DNA of 64,000 bases from CAYQDB01 sp964416195. Lineage in GTDB: Bacteria > Zixibacteria > MSB-5A5 > GN15 > FEB-12. The notes under the pieces are model-generated. The model made no database searches. It was given only the letters and a program-made list of their open reading frames with translations, and was not told the origin of the DNA. Shown in pieces: positions 1 through 8,577 of the stretch; the first letter of the stretch is position 1; each line of letters opens with the position of its first letter. The position numbers and the translations under genes are program-made. The stretch is from assembly GCA_964416195.1 (NCBI GenBank), contig CAYQDB010000009.1:1-64000 (forward strand). Reading direction: 5' to 3'.

Positions 1-2
1 CT

Positions 3-1445
3 CGCGTCGAAGGTGTGACTATCTTTGGAAACCAGTTTTTTGCTGATTCCGTTCTGCGTTCTCACATTAAGCTCCAAAACGGAGATCCGTTGCTCAGACG
101 AGCCATTCAGGATGGAGTTATGTCAATACTAAGCCTCTACGCCGAAAACGGCTTTCTCGACGCCTCAGTCACACCGAATGTCCAGGTGAATCAAGAAGTG
201 CATCTGGCAGTGATAGATATTATCATTGAGGAACGCTCACGCTCCAGGATTGATAGCATCCACATACAGGGCCTACAAAAGACCAAACGGTACGTTGTCA
301 CCCGCGAGCTTTCGTTTCAATCCGGAGAAATCATACAGTATTCACGGTTGTTGCAGTCACAGCGACGCCTATACCTGACCGGTCTTTTCGAGAGCGTCTT
401 TGCTCGTCCAGCTCTCTCGTCACGTGATGACTCCACAGCCAAAGACGTCTTGTTTGAATTGAAAGAGAAGCCCTCCAGTGAGTTTGGTATCATGATAGGT
501 TATGGATCAATTGAAAAAATCCGTGGGCGTATCGAGCTTACCACGTCAAACCTGGCCGGGACTGCCCGTCAGATCGGAACGGCTCTTGAGGCCAACTTTA
601 TCGGACAGGGCATTAGCGGTTCCTTCACGGAACCATGGACTTTCAGGACACGCTGGCGAACAGACATCAACATCTTCCTGCAATTCCGACAGGAGCCGGG
701 GTATAAGATGCAAACACTCGGTGCTCGTGTGACCCTGGGACGGAGATTAGGATTTCATACGACGGTTGCAGCGAGCTACCGCTTCGAAAATACCGACATC
801 ACTGAAGTGACAGCATTGGCGTATCCTAAAGACCTGGATCCTCACGTGCGTAGTCTTTCTCTGTCAATCACTCATGACACCCGTGATAACTTATTTGACA
901 CACAATCGGGTACGTACATCGACTGGACAAACGAACTGGCCGGCAGCTTCCTGCAAGGATCGAATACGTTCGCGCGGTCAATAGTCACATTGAAGGTTTT
1001 CAAAGCGATTGGCCGAGAGTCTGTTGTAGGTTCGGCTTTCGAAATCGGTTGGATGGACTTTTTCGGTGTGTCCGAGGAAATACCGCTTAACGAGCGCTTT
1101 TACACCGGTGGGCCGACCTCTCTAAGAGGTTTCGGATACCAGCTCGTCGGCCCGCTTGACGAAAACGGCAAACCTTTGGGGGGGCAATTCAAAATCGTCT
1201 GGAATCTTTTCGAGTTAAGAAAAGCGATTTACAAACTACTGGGTTCTGCCGCCTTTGTTGACATTGGCAATGTCTGGACGGATATCAACGCTTTCCGCTT
1301 GGGAGACCTTCGGCCGTCGGTAGGGATCGGTCTACGGATCAACTCCCCGATAGGCATAGTCCGCCTTGATTACGGTGTAAATGTCGACCGAAAGGAAACG
1401 GAAAGCCAAAGGAAGCTCTTTCTCAGCATGGGGCAGGCATTTTGA
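3..1445 (+). CDS. BamA/TamA-like outer-membrane protein (Omp85 family), 5' truncated
   Basis: The protein is an Omp85-superfamily outer-membrane barrel with N-terminal periplasmic POTRA domains. The reading frame is open to the left edge of the window: codons before the first GTG read R-V-E-G and run straight into a POTRA-type 'V.I.GN' strand, so the gene starts upstream. About 150 residues hold POTRA-like repeats, including 'IQGLQKTKRYVVTREL'. The rest is a beta-barrel with the family signature 'GGPTSLRGFGY' near residue 365 and an aromatic C-terminus ending 'LFLSMGQAF', the usual BAM recognition end. The family inserts or exports outer-membrane proteins. I cannot decide between BamA and TamA without the missing N-terminus. 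It implies a diderm envelope. Confidence 0.85.
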   Translation, partial: RVEGVTIFGNQFFADSVLRSHIKLQNGDPLLRRAIQDGVMSILSLYAENGFLDASVTPNVQVNQEVHLAVIDIIIEERSRSRIDSIHIQGLQKTKRYVVTRELSFQSGEIIQYSRLLQSQRRLYLTGLFESVFARPALSSRDDSTAKDVLFELKEKPSSEFGIMIGYGSIEKIRGRIELTTSNLAGTARQIGTALEANFIGQGISGSFTEPWTFRTRWRTDINIFLQFRQEPGYKMQTLGARVTLGRRLGFHTTVAASYRFENTDITEVTALAYPKDLDPHVRSLSLSITHDTRDNLFDTQSGTYIDWTNELAGSFLQGSNTFARSIVTLKVFKAIGRESVVGSAFEIGWMDFFGVSEEIPLNERFYTGGPTSLRGFGYQLVGPLDENGKPLGGQFKIVWNLFELRKAIYKLLGSAAFVDIGNVWTDINAFRLGDLRPSVGIGLRINSPIGIVRLDYGVNVDRKETESQRKLFLSMGQAF

Positions 1446-1491
1446 GATCGAGATGTAGACGTGTAAATAATAAAGCTACCTGGAGGTAATT

Positions 1492-2388
1492 ATGGATGTA
1501 CAAGAAGTGGTTCAGCAGGTAACGGCATGGCTGCTCACAGGCGGTCTGCGAGTTCTCGTTATTATTGCGCTGATGCTTGTCGCTTTGCGCTTGGCCAAGG
1601 TCTTTTCAAAGAGGATGTTTGGGGTTTTCTTGAAAAAAGACGTGGAAAGTGAAGCGCGCAAGCGTGCAAGCACGTTGGGCTCGCTGTTTCGTTATGTTAT
1701 GGTAGTCACAATACTCATTACAGCCTTCGTAATGGTTCTGGGAGAGCTTGGAATCAAGATTGGTCCTATTTTGGCGGCAGCAGGAGTGGTAGGTCTCGCC
1801 GTTGGGTTTGGCTCGCAGCATTTAGTAGAGGACATAATTAGCGGCTTTTTTATCCTGCTTGATGATGAAATTCGTGTGGGTGACTATATTCAGACTGCGG
1901 ACAAAGGTGGAATAGTGGAGCGTGTTAACCTTCGCATGACTGTTCTCAGGGATTTTAGCGGGAACGTTCACTACATCCGAAATGGCCGGGTTGATATTGT
2001 TACCAACATGACCAAGGAGTACTCCCGATACGTCTATGATATCGGGGTGGCATACAGGGAAGATGTTGACGAAGTATTTGAGGTCATTCGGCAAGTTGAT
2101 GAAAAAATGCGTGAGGATCCTGAATACGGTCAGTATATCCTTGAACCGATTGAAGTGATGGGGCTCGATCGATTTGCAGACTCCGCTCTAATAATCAAGG
2201 CTCGCACAAAGACGAAGCCGATCAAGCAGTGGCGTGTTGCACGCGAATTCAATAGACGCTTGAAAAAGGCATTTGACGAAAGGAATATTGAGATTCCGTT
2301 CCCGCACGTTACTTTATATGCCGGTCAAGACAAACAAGGCCAAGCGGCACCTGTGCATGTTGTCATGGATGGTAGTGGGACTAACTAA
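1492..2388 (+). CDS. MscS-family small-conductance mechanosensitive channel
   Basis: The 298-aa protein is an inner-membrane channel that opens under membrane tension and releases solutes on hypo-osmotic shock. Three hydrophobic segments lie at about 15-33, 65-85 and 88-122. The pore helix and following beta domain carry the MscS signature from G101 to Y132 ('GLAVGFGSQ', 'DEIRVGDY'). The soluble alpha/beta C-terminus ends 'IPFPHVTLYA', typical of the family. The length is close to that of E. coli MscS (286 aa). The ATG has an excellent ribosome site (ggaggt) about six bases upstream. It sits 46 bp after the Omp85 gene and 20 bp before the DUF502 gene, so all three may be cotranscribed. Confidence 0.93.
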   Translation: MDVQEVVQQVTAWLLTGGLRVLVIIALMLVALRLAKVFSKRMFGVFLKKDVESEARKRASTLGSLFRYVMVVTILITAFVMVLGELGIKIGPILAAAGVVGLAVGFGSQHLVEDIISGFFILLDDEIRVGDYIQTADKGGIVERVNLRMTVLRDFSGNVHYIRNGRVDIVTNMTKEYSRYVYDIGVAYREDVDEVFEVIRQVDEKMREDPEYGQYILEPIEVMGLDRFADSALIIKARTKTKPIKQWRVAREFNRRLKKAFDERNIEIPFPHVTLYAGQDKQGQAAPVHVVMDGSGTN

Positions 2389-2408
2389 GCCAGCAGGAGC
2401 GTTGAAAC

Positions 2409-3068
2409 ATGATATCGATTAAGAGGAATCTGACTGCCGGGCTTCTGGCTGCTATCCCTCTCTGGGTGACGTGGTTGGTCATAGCGTTTGTGTTGGGACT
2501 GGCGATTGATCTGGTGGCTCCCTTTATCGAATGGATGGTCACTTTGGTTCAGCCGGAATCTCCAAGGTTGGTGGAAGTACTAAGCTCGTCCGCATTCCAG
2601 AATCTGGTTTCAATATTGGTGGCGTTAATCTTCTTGTGTTGGCTTGGATGGCTGACCAGCAAGTTTTTGGGACGAAGACTTATGATGGTATTCGATACCG
2701 TCTTGGAAAAGATGCCGTTCGTGGGTAAGGTATATGGAGGGACAAAGCGAGTCATTGAGGCGTTTCAATCGAAGCCGGAGAAAGCCAAGCAGGTGGTGTT
2801 GATCGAATATCCCCACCCCGGTATGAAGACAGTTGGGTTGGTAACCAGGACTCTCACCGATACAACATCGGGGCAACCGTTGCTAGCCGTATACGTTCCC
2901 ACCACACCGAATCCAACGTCCGGTTTTCTGGAAATCGTGCCGAAAACGTCGACGACGCCGACTGATTGGAGTGTCAACGATGCCTTGGCGTTCGTAGTTT
3001 CTGGGGGTTTGGTGGGACCCGATGCGGTTGCATACGAACCTCATGAACAGCCTAGGTCAGAGATCTGA
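2409..3068 (+). CDS. DUF502 family inner-membrane protein
   Basis: The 219-aa protein begins 'ISIKRNLTAGLLAAIPLWVTW', the hallmark of the DUF502 family. Two transmembrane helices, at about 10-35 and 62-85, are followed by a cytoplasmic domain with the family motif 'PFVGKVYGGTKRVIEAF' near residue 105 and 'VVLIEYPHPG...TVGLVT' near 130. The molecular function of the family is not established. It follows the MscS gene closely, with a GCAGGAGC ribosome site before the ATG, which suggests a common transcript. No catalytic residues are evident. Confidence 0.85.
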   Translation: MISIKRNLTAGLLAAIPLWVTWLVIAFVLGLAIDLVAPFIEWMVTLVQPESPRLVEVLSSSAFQNLVSILVALIFLCWLGWLTSKFLGRRLMMVFDTVLEKMPFVGKVYGGTKRVIEAFQSKPEKAKQVVLIEYPHPGMKTVGLVTRTLTDTTSGQPLLAVYVPTTPNPTSGFLEIVPKTSTTPTDWSVNDALAFVVSGGLVGPDAVAYEPHEQPRSEI

Positions 3069-3209
3069 GGATCATGATTCTCGTACGGCAAAATGATAAT
3101 GTCAGACGATTGTTATTAAAGGGATAAGAGCGTGTTAATTGTATTCCAGGACAGACAAAGTTGTCGGAGAATGATTCCGCAAATTCAGTGTGAATGGAGT
3201 GTAAAATAG

Positions 3210-4604
3210 ATGGCCAAGATATCATTTTTAGGAGCAACAGGCACCGTCACAGGCTCACGCTTTTTGCTAAATATTGACGGGCTTCGCCTACTGATAGATT
3301 GTGGCTTGTTTCAGGGTTCCAAAGAGAATCGTCTTCGCAACTGGGATCGATTCCCTGTTGCCCCCTCGTCAATCCACAGAGTTTTACTGACCCACGCACA
3401 CATCGATCACGTTGGATACCTGCCCCGCTTTTGCAAGCAGGGATTCTCAGGACCGATACACTGCACGCGACCCACTGCCGATCTCTGCCGCATTCTTCTT
3501 TTAGACAGCGCCCATATACAGGAGGAAGATGCCCGCTGGGCTAACAAGAAAGGATTTTCGAAACACAAGCCAGCCCTACCGCTATTCACAACGCAAGATG
3601 CCGAGCAGGCTTTACACCGTTTTGAACCAGTTCACTATGGAGAGCAACTGGACTTATCCGATAGTATCAGGGTTAAGTTTAAAGATGCCGGTCACTTGCT
3701 GGGCTCATCATTTGTTGATATTCGAACCGTCAAGGGTAAGCGAAGGAGAAAGATCGTGTTTTGCGGGGACCTCGGCCGGCCTTCCCGTGCTTTACTACGA
3801 GATCCGGTTCAGGTGTATGACATCGATTATCTGGTGCTCGAGTCAACCTATGGCGATCGACTGCATAACGACGGGTCGTTTCGCGAGGAGCTAATCCGGA
3901 TTGTTCACGAGAGCATAGAACGGGGAGGGGTTCTGGTTATTCCATCCTTTGCAGTGGGTCGCACGCAGACGTTGCTTTATGTCCTGCGCCAACTGGAGGA
4001 AAGGGGAGACATTCCTGTATTGCCGATCTATGTTGATTCGCCTATGGCTCTTGACGCCCTTGAAGTCTATGAGCGGCGGATAAAGGACCAAAACTTGGCC
4101 AGCCGCACCCAGACCATTAAGGGCAAGAAGATTTTCAGGCCTCAGAAGCTCTTCCTGTGCGACACCCGAGAACAGTCTAAAAGCATCGGTAACGTTGAGG
4201 GTCGTGCTATCATCATCGCTTCTAGTGGAATGGTGACTGGTGGCAGGATCTTACATCATCTTGCCCAGCGCCTGCCTGAGCAAAGAAACACAATACTGTT
4301 TGTCGGTTATCAAGCTGAAGGAACCCGGGGTCGCGCTCTCATTAATAATGAGCCAAGTGTAAAGATACACGGGAGAAGTATACCAGTAGAGGCAAAGATC
4401 GAGAATCTCACCGGGCTGTCAGGTCATGCTGACTACGATGAGACTCTGGCGTGGCTTATGGGGCTAAACCATTCGCCGGAGAAGATATTCATCGTGCACG
4501 GCGAGCCGGAGTCCTCAGATTCGCTGGCTGAGAAAATTAGGAGTCAGTTCGGTTGGGACGTCATTATCCCTGAGCTGAACGAGGAGTTCGAGATTGAGTT
4601 ATGA
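3210..4604 (+). CDS. Beta-CASP metallo-beta-lactamase-fold RNase-like hydrolase
   Basis: The 464-aa protein has the YSH1/CPSF-like architecture: a metallo-beta-lactamase core with an inserted beta-CASP domain and an RMMBL C-terminus. Visible motifs are the zinc site H62-A-H64-I-D66-H67, 'DAGHLLGSS' (motif 3), 'CGDLGR' (motif 4), 'ESTYGDR' (beta-CASP motif A), 'ASSGMVTGG' (motif B) and 'LSGHADYDE' followed by 'HGE' near the end. Family members are endo- and exoribonucleases acting on RNA in the cytoplasm. The specific target cannot be read from sequence. It is separated by 141 bp from DUF502 and by about 60 bp from nhaA. Confidence 0.92.
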   Translation: MAKISFLGATGTVTGSRFLLNIDGLRLLIDCGLFQGSKENRLRNWDRFPVAPSSIHRVLLTHAHIDHVGYLPRFCKQGFSGPIHCTRPTADLCRILLLDSAHIQEEDARWANKKGFSKHKPALPLFTTQDAEQALHRFEPVHYGEQLDLSDSIRVKFKDAGHLLGSSFVDIRTVKGKRRRKIVFCGDLGRPSRALLRDPVQVYDIDYLVLESTYGDRLHNDGSFREELIRIVHESIERGGVLVIPSFAVGRTQTLLYVLRQLEERGDIPVLPIYVDSPMALDALEVYERRIKDQNLASRTQTIKGKKIFRPQKLFLCDTREQSKSIGNVEGRAIIIASSGMVTGGRILHHLAQRLPEQRNTILFVGYQAEGTRGRALINNEPSVKIHGRSIPVEAKIENLTGLSGHADYDETLAWLMGLNHSPEKIFIVHGEPESSDSLAEKIRSQFGWDVIIPELNEEFEIEL

Positions 4605-4663
4605 CAACGAGAAGGTTGTCTCTGAGTGTTCTGAGTTAATTGTTGCCTTTGGTGTTGAGAGCG

Positions 4664-6022
4664 ATGTTTGGCGATAGTATGGAACGTACCGAAACCCTGA
4701 GACCAATCCAGCGTCTGACACAACCCCTGTTACGCTTCTTGCACGTGGAGTCCGTGAGTGGAGTGGTGTTGTTAGTATTCACAGCAGCCGCCATAGTCGT
4801 TGCCAACTCGCCTGTGGCAGAGGTCTACATGCGATTCTGGAATACATATCTTACACTTGGAGCCGGCCGATTCTCCTTGTCGTATCCGTTATGGTACTGG
4901 GTCAATGATGGACTTATGACCGTATTCTTCTTTCTCGTTGGTCTCGAAATCAAACGCGAGCTGGTAGCTGGCGAACTGCGAGATTTTCGTCGCGTGATAG
5001 CTCCATTGGCTGCGGCAGCGGGAGGTGCCATCACACCCGCTCTCATTTTTCTTCTTCTACAGCACGGCGAAGCTGGCCAGAGTGGCTGGGCCATTCCGAT
5101 GGCTACCGATATCGCATTCGTCGTCGGTGCTCTGGCCTTATTAGGAAAGCGCGTGCCACATGGGCTGAAAGTGTTCTTGTTAACTCTTGCTATAGTAGAC
5201 GATATCATCGCGGTTCTGGTAATTGCGTTATTCTATTCTAGCCAGATCAAGCTGGCTTGGCTGGCGGCAGCTGCAGCCGGGACTTTGGCTGTGGTTGCCA
5301 TGAACCGGCTGGGAATACGGACAGTGGCGGGTTATTTAATCGCTGGTGCTGGCATTTGGCTGTTCACCCTCAAGTCTGGTGTTCATCCCACCATTTCAGG
5401 TGTGGTCTTGGGGCTACTCACCCCTGCCATGCCGTTAATCTCCCGTGAGACCCTGAGAAGTACCTTGGACGAAGCAATTGTTGCCATCGGCTCGGGAACA
5501 GGTGGCAGCGGAAGCGTGAGATTGCGAGACGTGGTTGAAAAGGTCGATTTCGTATCGCGCGAGGCAATCTCGCCCTTGGAAAGATTTGAGACGGAAATCC
5601 ACCCGTGGACGGCATTCGTAATCATGCCTGTTTTTGCCTTGGCTAATGCTGGTGTGCCCTTTTCTTTTGAATCAGTAACCTCGCCGATTGCTACTGCAGT
5701 GGCAGTAGCCCTATTAGTTGGCAAGCCTCTGGGGATAGTCCTCAGCCTCCTGATTGTCGTGAAGTCAGGTGTCGGTATCGTGCCTGGAGAGGTCAGCTGG
5801 AAGGCTATTGTGGGGGCAGGATGCTTAGCAGGTATAGGATTCACGATGTCACTATTTGTTGCTTCGCTGAGTCTCGAAGGTGATCTTCTGGTTGAGGCTA
5901 AAGCGGGAGTGCTCGCGGGATCAGCCCTGAGTTCCCTTATTGGCCTCAGTGTTCTGAGCATGTCACTGAGACGGATGAGATCCAGTGAAAATATGCAAGG
6001 AAACAGAGCGAACAGATCGTGA
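4664..6022 (+). CDS. nhaA: Na+/H+ antiporter NhaA
   Basis: This is an inner-membrane sodium/proton antiporter of the NhaA family. The protein has about 12 hydrophobic segments. Two family motifs carry the transport aspartates: 'MATDIAFVVGALALLG' (equivalent to D133 of E. coli) and 'AIVDDIIAVLVIALFY' (equivalent to D163/D164). 'GIGFTMSLFVASL' near the C-terminus matches the family end. Three in-frame starts exist: TTG 4640, ATG 4664 and ATG 4679. I chose 4664 for a weak GAGAG just upstream, but 4679 fits the usual N-terminus ('RPIQRL') equally well. A hydrophilic loop at about 270-310 is longer than in E. coli. The stop codon overlaps the next gene's start. Confidence 0.93.
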   Translation: MFGDSMERTETLRPIQRLTQPLLRFLHVESVSGVVLLVFTAAAIVVANSPVAEVYMRFWNTYLTLGAGRFSLSYPLWYWVNDGLMTVFFFLVGLEIKRELVAGELRDFRRVIAPLAAAAGGAITPALIFLLLQHGEAGQSGWAIPMATDIAFVVGALALLGKRVPHGLKVFLLTLAIVDDIIAVLVIALFYSSQIKLAWLAAAAAGTLAVVAMNRLGIRTVAGYLIAGAGIWLFTLKSGVHPTISGVVLGLLTPAMPLISRETLRSTLDEAIVAIGSGTGGSGSVRLRDVVEKVDFVSREAISPLERFETEIHPWTAFVIMPVFALANAGVPFSFESVTSPIATAVAVALLVGKPLGIVLSLLIVVKSGVGIVPGEVSWKAIVGAGCLAGIGFTMSLFVASLSLEGDLLVEAKAGVLAGSALSSLIGLSVLSMSLRRMRSSENMQGNRANRS

Positions 6023-6783
6023 GATCTGAGACACTGCAATCCGCATACGGAGTATCGGTCATACTGTTTGCGCTGCTATTCGCTGTGCCAGCCGCTCGAG
6101 CCTGCGAACCAGCATCGTTCTTTCTGTTTCGGGATGAGGCAAGAGTTCGCCTGGATTCGCTTAGTGCAGCTCCTGACCGAGAGAATGCTCTCGACCGACT
6201 GGTTCTTATGCACAATCTGGCATTTCATAAAGACAAGGAACAACGAGAACGTGCCGAAAAGTTTCTCGATAAGCAATTCCCCAAGAAAATACGATCGGCA
6301 CTAATTCGGGCTTATATGGGTTCACTTAGGATGATAAAGGTTAGCCACCGAACAACCGGCAGCAAGGTGTTGCGAACCATTAACCCTTTGACAAAGTCGC
6401 CCCTCGCGGAGGCAAGAGAAGGATACCGCATGATCTCGGAGGCAGTTGAATCGGATTCCTCTAACACCCTACTTAGACTTCTGAGGGTGACCGCTGCTGC
6501 CGAGAGTGCTGAGCACCTGCACGAACTGTTCGACTCGGCCAAGATCGACCTGGAATGGCTGGCACCTCGCACGGATCCATCGGATTCGGTGTATTTATTC
6601 CTCATCCATCTCAACTGGGCCAAATACCACTACAAGCTGTTTAAGATGAACAGAGCTGGGCATGATCGTGAGGAAGCAGAGCGGCATGTTAAGGAGGCGC
6701 TGGAACACTCATGCACGCCAGTCTATCGACAGTGGGCTATGGAGTGGCGAGAAAGAATTCTCCGGGCGACAGAAATCGAATAG
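6019..6783 (+). CDS. Predicted secreted protein of unknown function
   Basis: I do not recognise this 254-aa protein. It starts with GTG inside the end of nhaA (4-bp GTGA overlap), which argues for translational coupling. The first 29 residues look like a signal peptide: a hydrophobic stretch ('VSVILFALLFAVPAARA') ending in A-R-A before a cysteine, so signal peptidase I cleavage or a lipoprotein-like site are both possible. The remainder is helical and rich in Arg/Glu/Leu, with helix-turn-helix periodicity that could be TPR-like ('LVLMHNLAFHKDKEQRE', 'RHVKEALEHS'). No catalytic motif is visible. The strong codon pattern and coupling make it a real gene. Confidence 0.7.
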   Translation: MRSETLQSAYGVSVILFALLFAVPAARACEPASFFLFRDEARVRLDSLSAAPDRENALDRLVLMHNLAFHKDKEQRERAEKFLDKQFPKKIRSALIRAYMGSLRMIKVSHRTTGSKVLRTINPLTKSPLAEAREGYRMISEAVESDSSNTLLRLLRVTAAAESAEHLHELFDSAKIDLEWLAPRTDPSDSVYLFLIHLNWAKYHYKLFKMNRAGHDREEAERHVKEALEHSCTPVYRQWAMEWRERILRATEIE

Positions 6784-6876
6784 AGTAGTATGAGAACTAC
6801 AGTTTCTGAGAAGCTGTCCAGAATGCATGCTGCACGATTAAGAATGCTTTAAACACGAGCATCTCGTTGCGGCAGG

Positions 6877-7001
6877 TGGGTTCTGCGACATGCAGGGTTA
6901 GGTGAGGTGGAGAGTTTCTGGTGCTTTGGATGTTTACCTTTACGGCCGTCGCGTATAACCTGGTTCGCCTGCACAACCTGTTGGCAGGAGCTGTTCCGTG
7001 A
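6877..7001 (+). pseudogene. Transposase C-terminal remnant (DDE IS, frameshifted)
   Basis: Two overlapping frames together match the C-terminus of IS5/IS1182-type DDE transposases. The frame from 6877 reads 'LRHAGLGEVESF'; the frame from 6930 reads 'MFTFTAVAYNLVRLHNLLAG' followed by V-P and a stop at 6999. The 'AYNLVR' motif near the end of these transposases is characteristic. A frameshift separates the two halves and nothing upstream is recognisable, so this is a dead fragment. A terminal-repeat-like TTTTTCAACAAGCTCC follows at about 7157. Confidence 0.6.
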
Positions 7002-7156
7002 TGACAGGGAGAAGTATGCCCAAGCGGCTACAACTGGCATTCACTAACGCTGAAATAGATAGACCGATCCCTCCTGTGAGCTGTTACCTGCTCTCTCCAT
7101 AGGCCAATGGAACGCTATAATGAACGAAACCAAAGAAAAAACTCCTTACAGATACG

Positions 7157-7172
7157 TTTTTCAACAAGCTCC
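7157..7172. repeat. IS/MITE terminal-inverted-repeat-like end
   Basis: TTTTTCAACAAGCTCC here closely matches the right end of the small element at 8089-8217 (TTTTTCAACAAGCCC). It lies about 155 bp beyond the transposase remnant, where the right end of that insertion sequence would be expected. It links the dead IS and the MITE as one family. Confidence 0.5.
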
Positions 7173-7399
7173 TAGAGAACTGATGGCTTCTGCTGTGCTC
7201 TTTTTCGTGGACTTTCACGAGTCCTGATGGTGGCCAAACTGTGACCATTCGTACAAAGATTTGGAGTGAGTTGCCGGTTCGAAACGAGACCCTACAGAAC
7301 TCGTAATGTCTTGTGGTCTCCACAGTTAGACCCAGCTCGCTGAGGTTGATTAGGCTACAAAGCTGCTCTCCAGAGAATTCATAATGCGAAACCTTATTT

Positions 7400-7490
7400 C
7401 TCCCAGACCGGGATTCAAGTCGAACCTGTACGGCGAACTACCAGGGATTTCCCCTCGCGTTTTAAACGACTGAGCCACTGATGGCAGTTG
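7400..7490 (-). pseudogene. Degenerate tRNA-like sequence (Leu-UAA-like anticodon loop)
   Basis: On the minus strand the sequence shows tRNA-like pieces in order: 'GTGGCTCAGTCG' (D-arm-like), a CG-TTTAAAA-CG stem-loop at 7458-7468 that could present UAA, a GC-rich variable-arm-like stretch, and 'AGGTTCGACT' (T-loop-like). The acceptor stem does not pair convincingly and the T stem is disrupted, so it is at best a decayed tRNA gene. This is a visual judgement without covariance-model support. Confidence 0.3.
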
Positions 7491-7628
7491 GTCTCGAACT
7501 CAAGCTCCATATTTATTTCACAAATCCTCTTGCTTTTCTGCAATCGGAGTTCGGTTTCAAGGGTTTTTTGCTGAAATCGACAGACTCAACCGACTCGATT
7601 TTCTAACAATTTTCTAACAACGAAATGC

Positions 7629-7683
7629 ACGGAACAGCACGCAACGGTACAGAACAGAACGGAACAGGAAGGAACAGAACACA
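7629..7683. repeat. Short tandem purine-rich GGAACAG/GAACAGAAC repeat
   Basis: The stretch contains about eight imperfect copies of a 5-6 bp unit related to GGAACA/CAGAAC. It is preceded at 7601-7620 by a direct duplication of TTTTCTAACAA. It is non-coding in all frames I examined and lies just before the tRNA 3'-end fragment. Its role is unknown. Confidence 0.55.
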
Positions 7684-7746
7684 GTTAATGGTAAGTAGAT
7701 AGAGCTATTTCATAGAGAGACTTGAAGTTAGCCAGAATAGCGGTCG

Positions 7747-7768
7747 TCGAATCCCTGCCTCTCCGCCA
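7747..7768 (+). other. tRNA 3'-end fragment, probable attachment-site remnant
   Basis: The 22 bases from TCGAATCC to CTCTCCGCCA match the T-loop to CCA end of a tRNA-Ser-type gene. The matching 5' acceptor strand (GGAGAGG) and the rest of the tRNA are absent upstream, and the 5' half of the T arm is already unrelated. A 3' tRNA fragment starting in the T loop is what a tyrosine-recombinase attachment site leaves. The integrase fragment about 630 bp downstream fits that reading. Confidence 0.5.
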
Positions 7769-8016
7769 TATACAGATTGTGTGTTTTTGCGCTTCGCGCC
7801 TCCTGACAAGCACCTTCTATTAAATTGGCATTAAAGAATTCTGATGTGTGTCCTAAATTCTCCGTCATTTTTCCAGTTTGCTGTAAATAGTCACTATTCC
7901 ACTTCTCGAACTATTCAAGGGCCACCCATCAAACGACTGCAATCAACCGCTACCTGGCCGTCATTGACCTTTCGTACTAACTTGCCATCAAAGATCAAGT
8001 TTTGAGATTTGGTACC

Positions 8017-8234
8017 GTCATCCCTGCGAAAGCAGGGATCCATCCTTTCCATTCCTACAACTCCAAATCCCCTGGATTCCCGCTTGCGGTAGTGTTGAAA
8101 AACCCAGCGAGCGTCATAGCGAGGAGCGAAGCGACGTGGCTATCTCGTTGGTATTCAATGTCCGAAATTGCTTTGCTGTCGTCCACAATAACAAGAAGAG
8201 GACTTTTTCAACAAGCCCTTGCGCGGGAATGACC
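8017..8234. repeat. Twin-hairpin REP-like palindrome, interrupted by a small element
   Basis: The left arm (8017-8043) forms a perfect 8-bp hairpin: ATCCCTGC, a GAAA loop, then GCAGGGAT. The right arm pairs GGATTCCCGC (8074-8083) with GCGGGAATGAC (about 8222-8232). The whole begins GTCAT and ends ATGAC, so it is also an overall inverted repeat. The same kind of unit occurs at 57241-57319. The right hairpin is split by the insertion at 8089-8217. Confidence 0.6.
8089..8217. mobile_element. 129-bp MITE-like element with terminal inverted repeats
   Basis: The element starts GTAGTGTTGAAAAA and ends TTTTTCAACAAGCC, a 14-bp imperfect terminal inverted repeat with a shared TGTTGAAAAA core. It is flanked on both sides by CTTGCG (8083-8088 and 8218-8223), consistent with a target duplication. 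Removing it restores the right hairpin of the surrounding palindrome. It has no coding capacity but contains an inner REP-like palindrome (near 8112-8148). It is probably mobilised by an IS of the type whose remnant lies at 6877-7172. Confidence 0.55.
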
Positions 8235-8394
8235 ATCTTTGTGGGTTATACTCTACTTTTAACAGCAACTTGGTATCAGTGCTTTGCTCAAAAGTACGTG
8301 CCTTAATGTAGCCTCTATTCCACAGTTGACTACTGAGGTCATTGGTCGATACGAAGTGGTAAGGAAGAACTCATGCGTTAATCCTAGCAGGTAG

Positions 8395-8577
8395 GAAGCG
8401 GAGTCCGAGGGAAACTTCAAGGGGTGCATACGCAAAGGTATCAGGGCGCACCCAATAGATTTCGAGATTGGTGCTCTCAAGGCGATTTTCAATGTGGCCA
8501 TTAAGTTGGAATATCTCAAGGAGAACCCGCCCCGGAATGTGAAAAAGTTGAAGGTCGATAATGCCAGGCTGGCCTGA
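8395..8577 (+). pseudogene. Tyrosine recombinase (integrase) fragment, core-binding domain
   Basis: An open frame of about 60 codons between stops carries the core-binding (SAM-like) domain of a phage-type integrase: 'IDFEIGALKAIFNVAIKLEY' then 'LKENPPRNVKKLKVDNARLA' and a TGA. This matches the common 'INREI.ALKAIFN.A...GYLKENP...VK.LK' pattern. The N-terminal arm-binding domain and the catalytic R-H-R-Y domain are missing: I searched the following 200 bases in all frames by eye and found none. It is a decayed fragment, probably once paired with the tRNA-derived site at 7747-7768. Confidence 0.65.

Noticed and set aside
5383..6039. A 218-codon minus-strand frame opposite nhaA
   Set aside because: The plus strand encodes conserved NhaA helices; the antisense product is Ser/Thr/Pro-rich as expected for a shadow.
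7629..7683. Possible CRISPR array
   Set aside because: The repeat unit is only 5-6 bp, with no spacers of regular length and no cas genes in the window.
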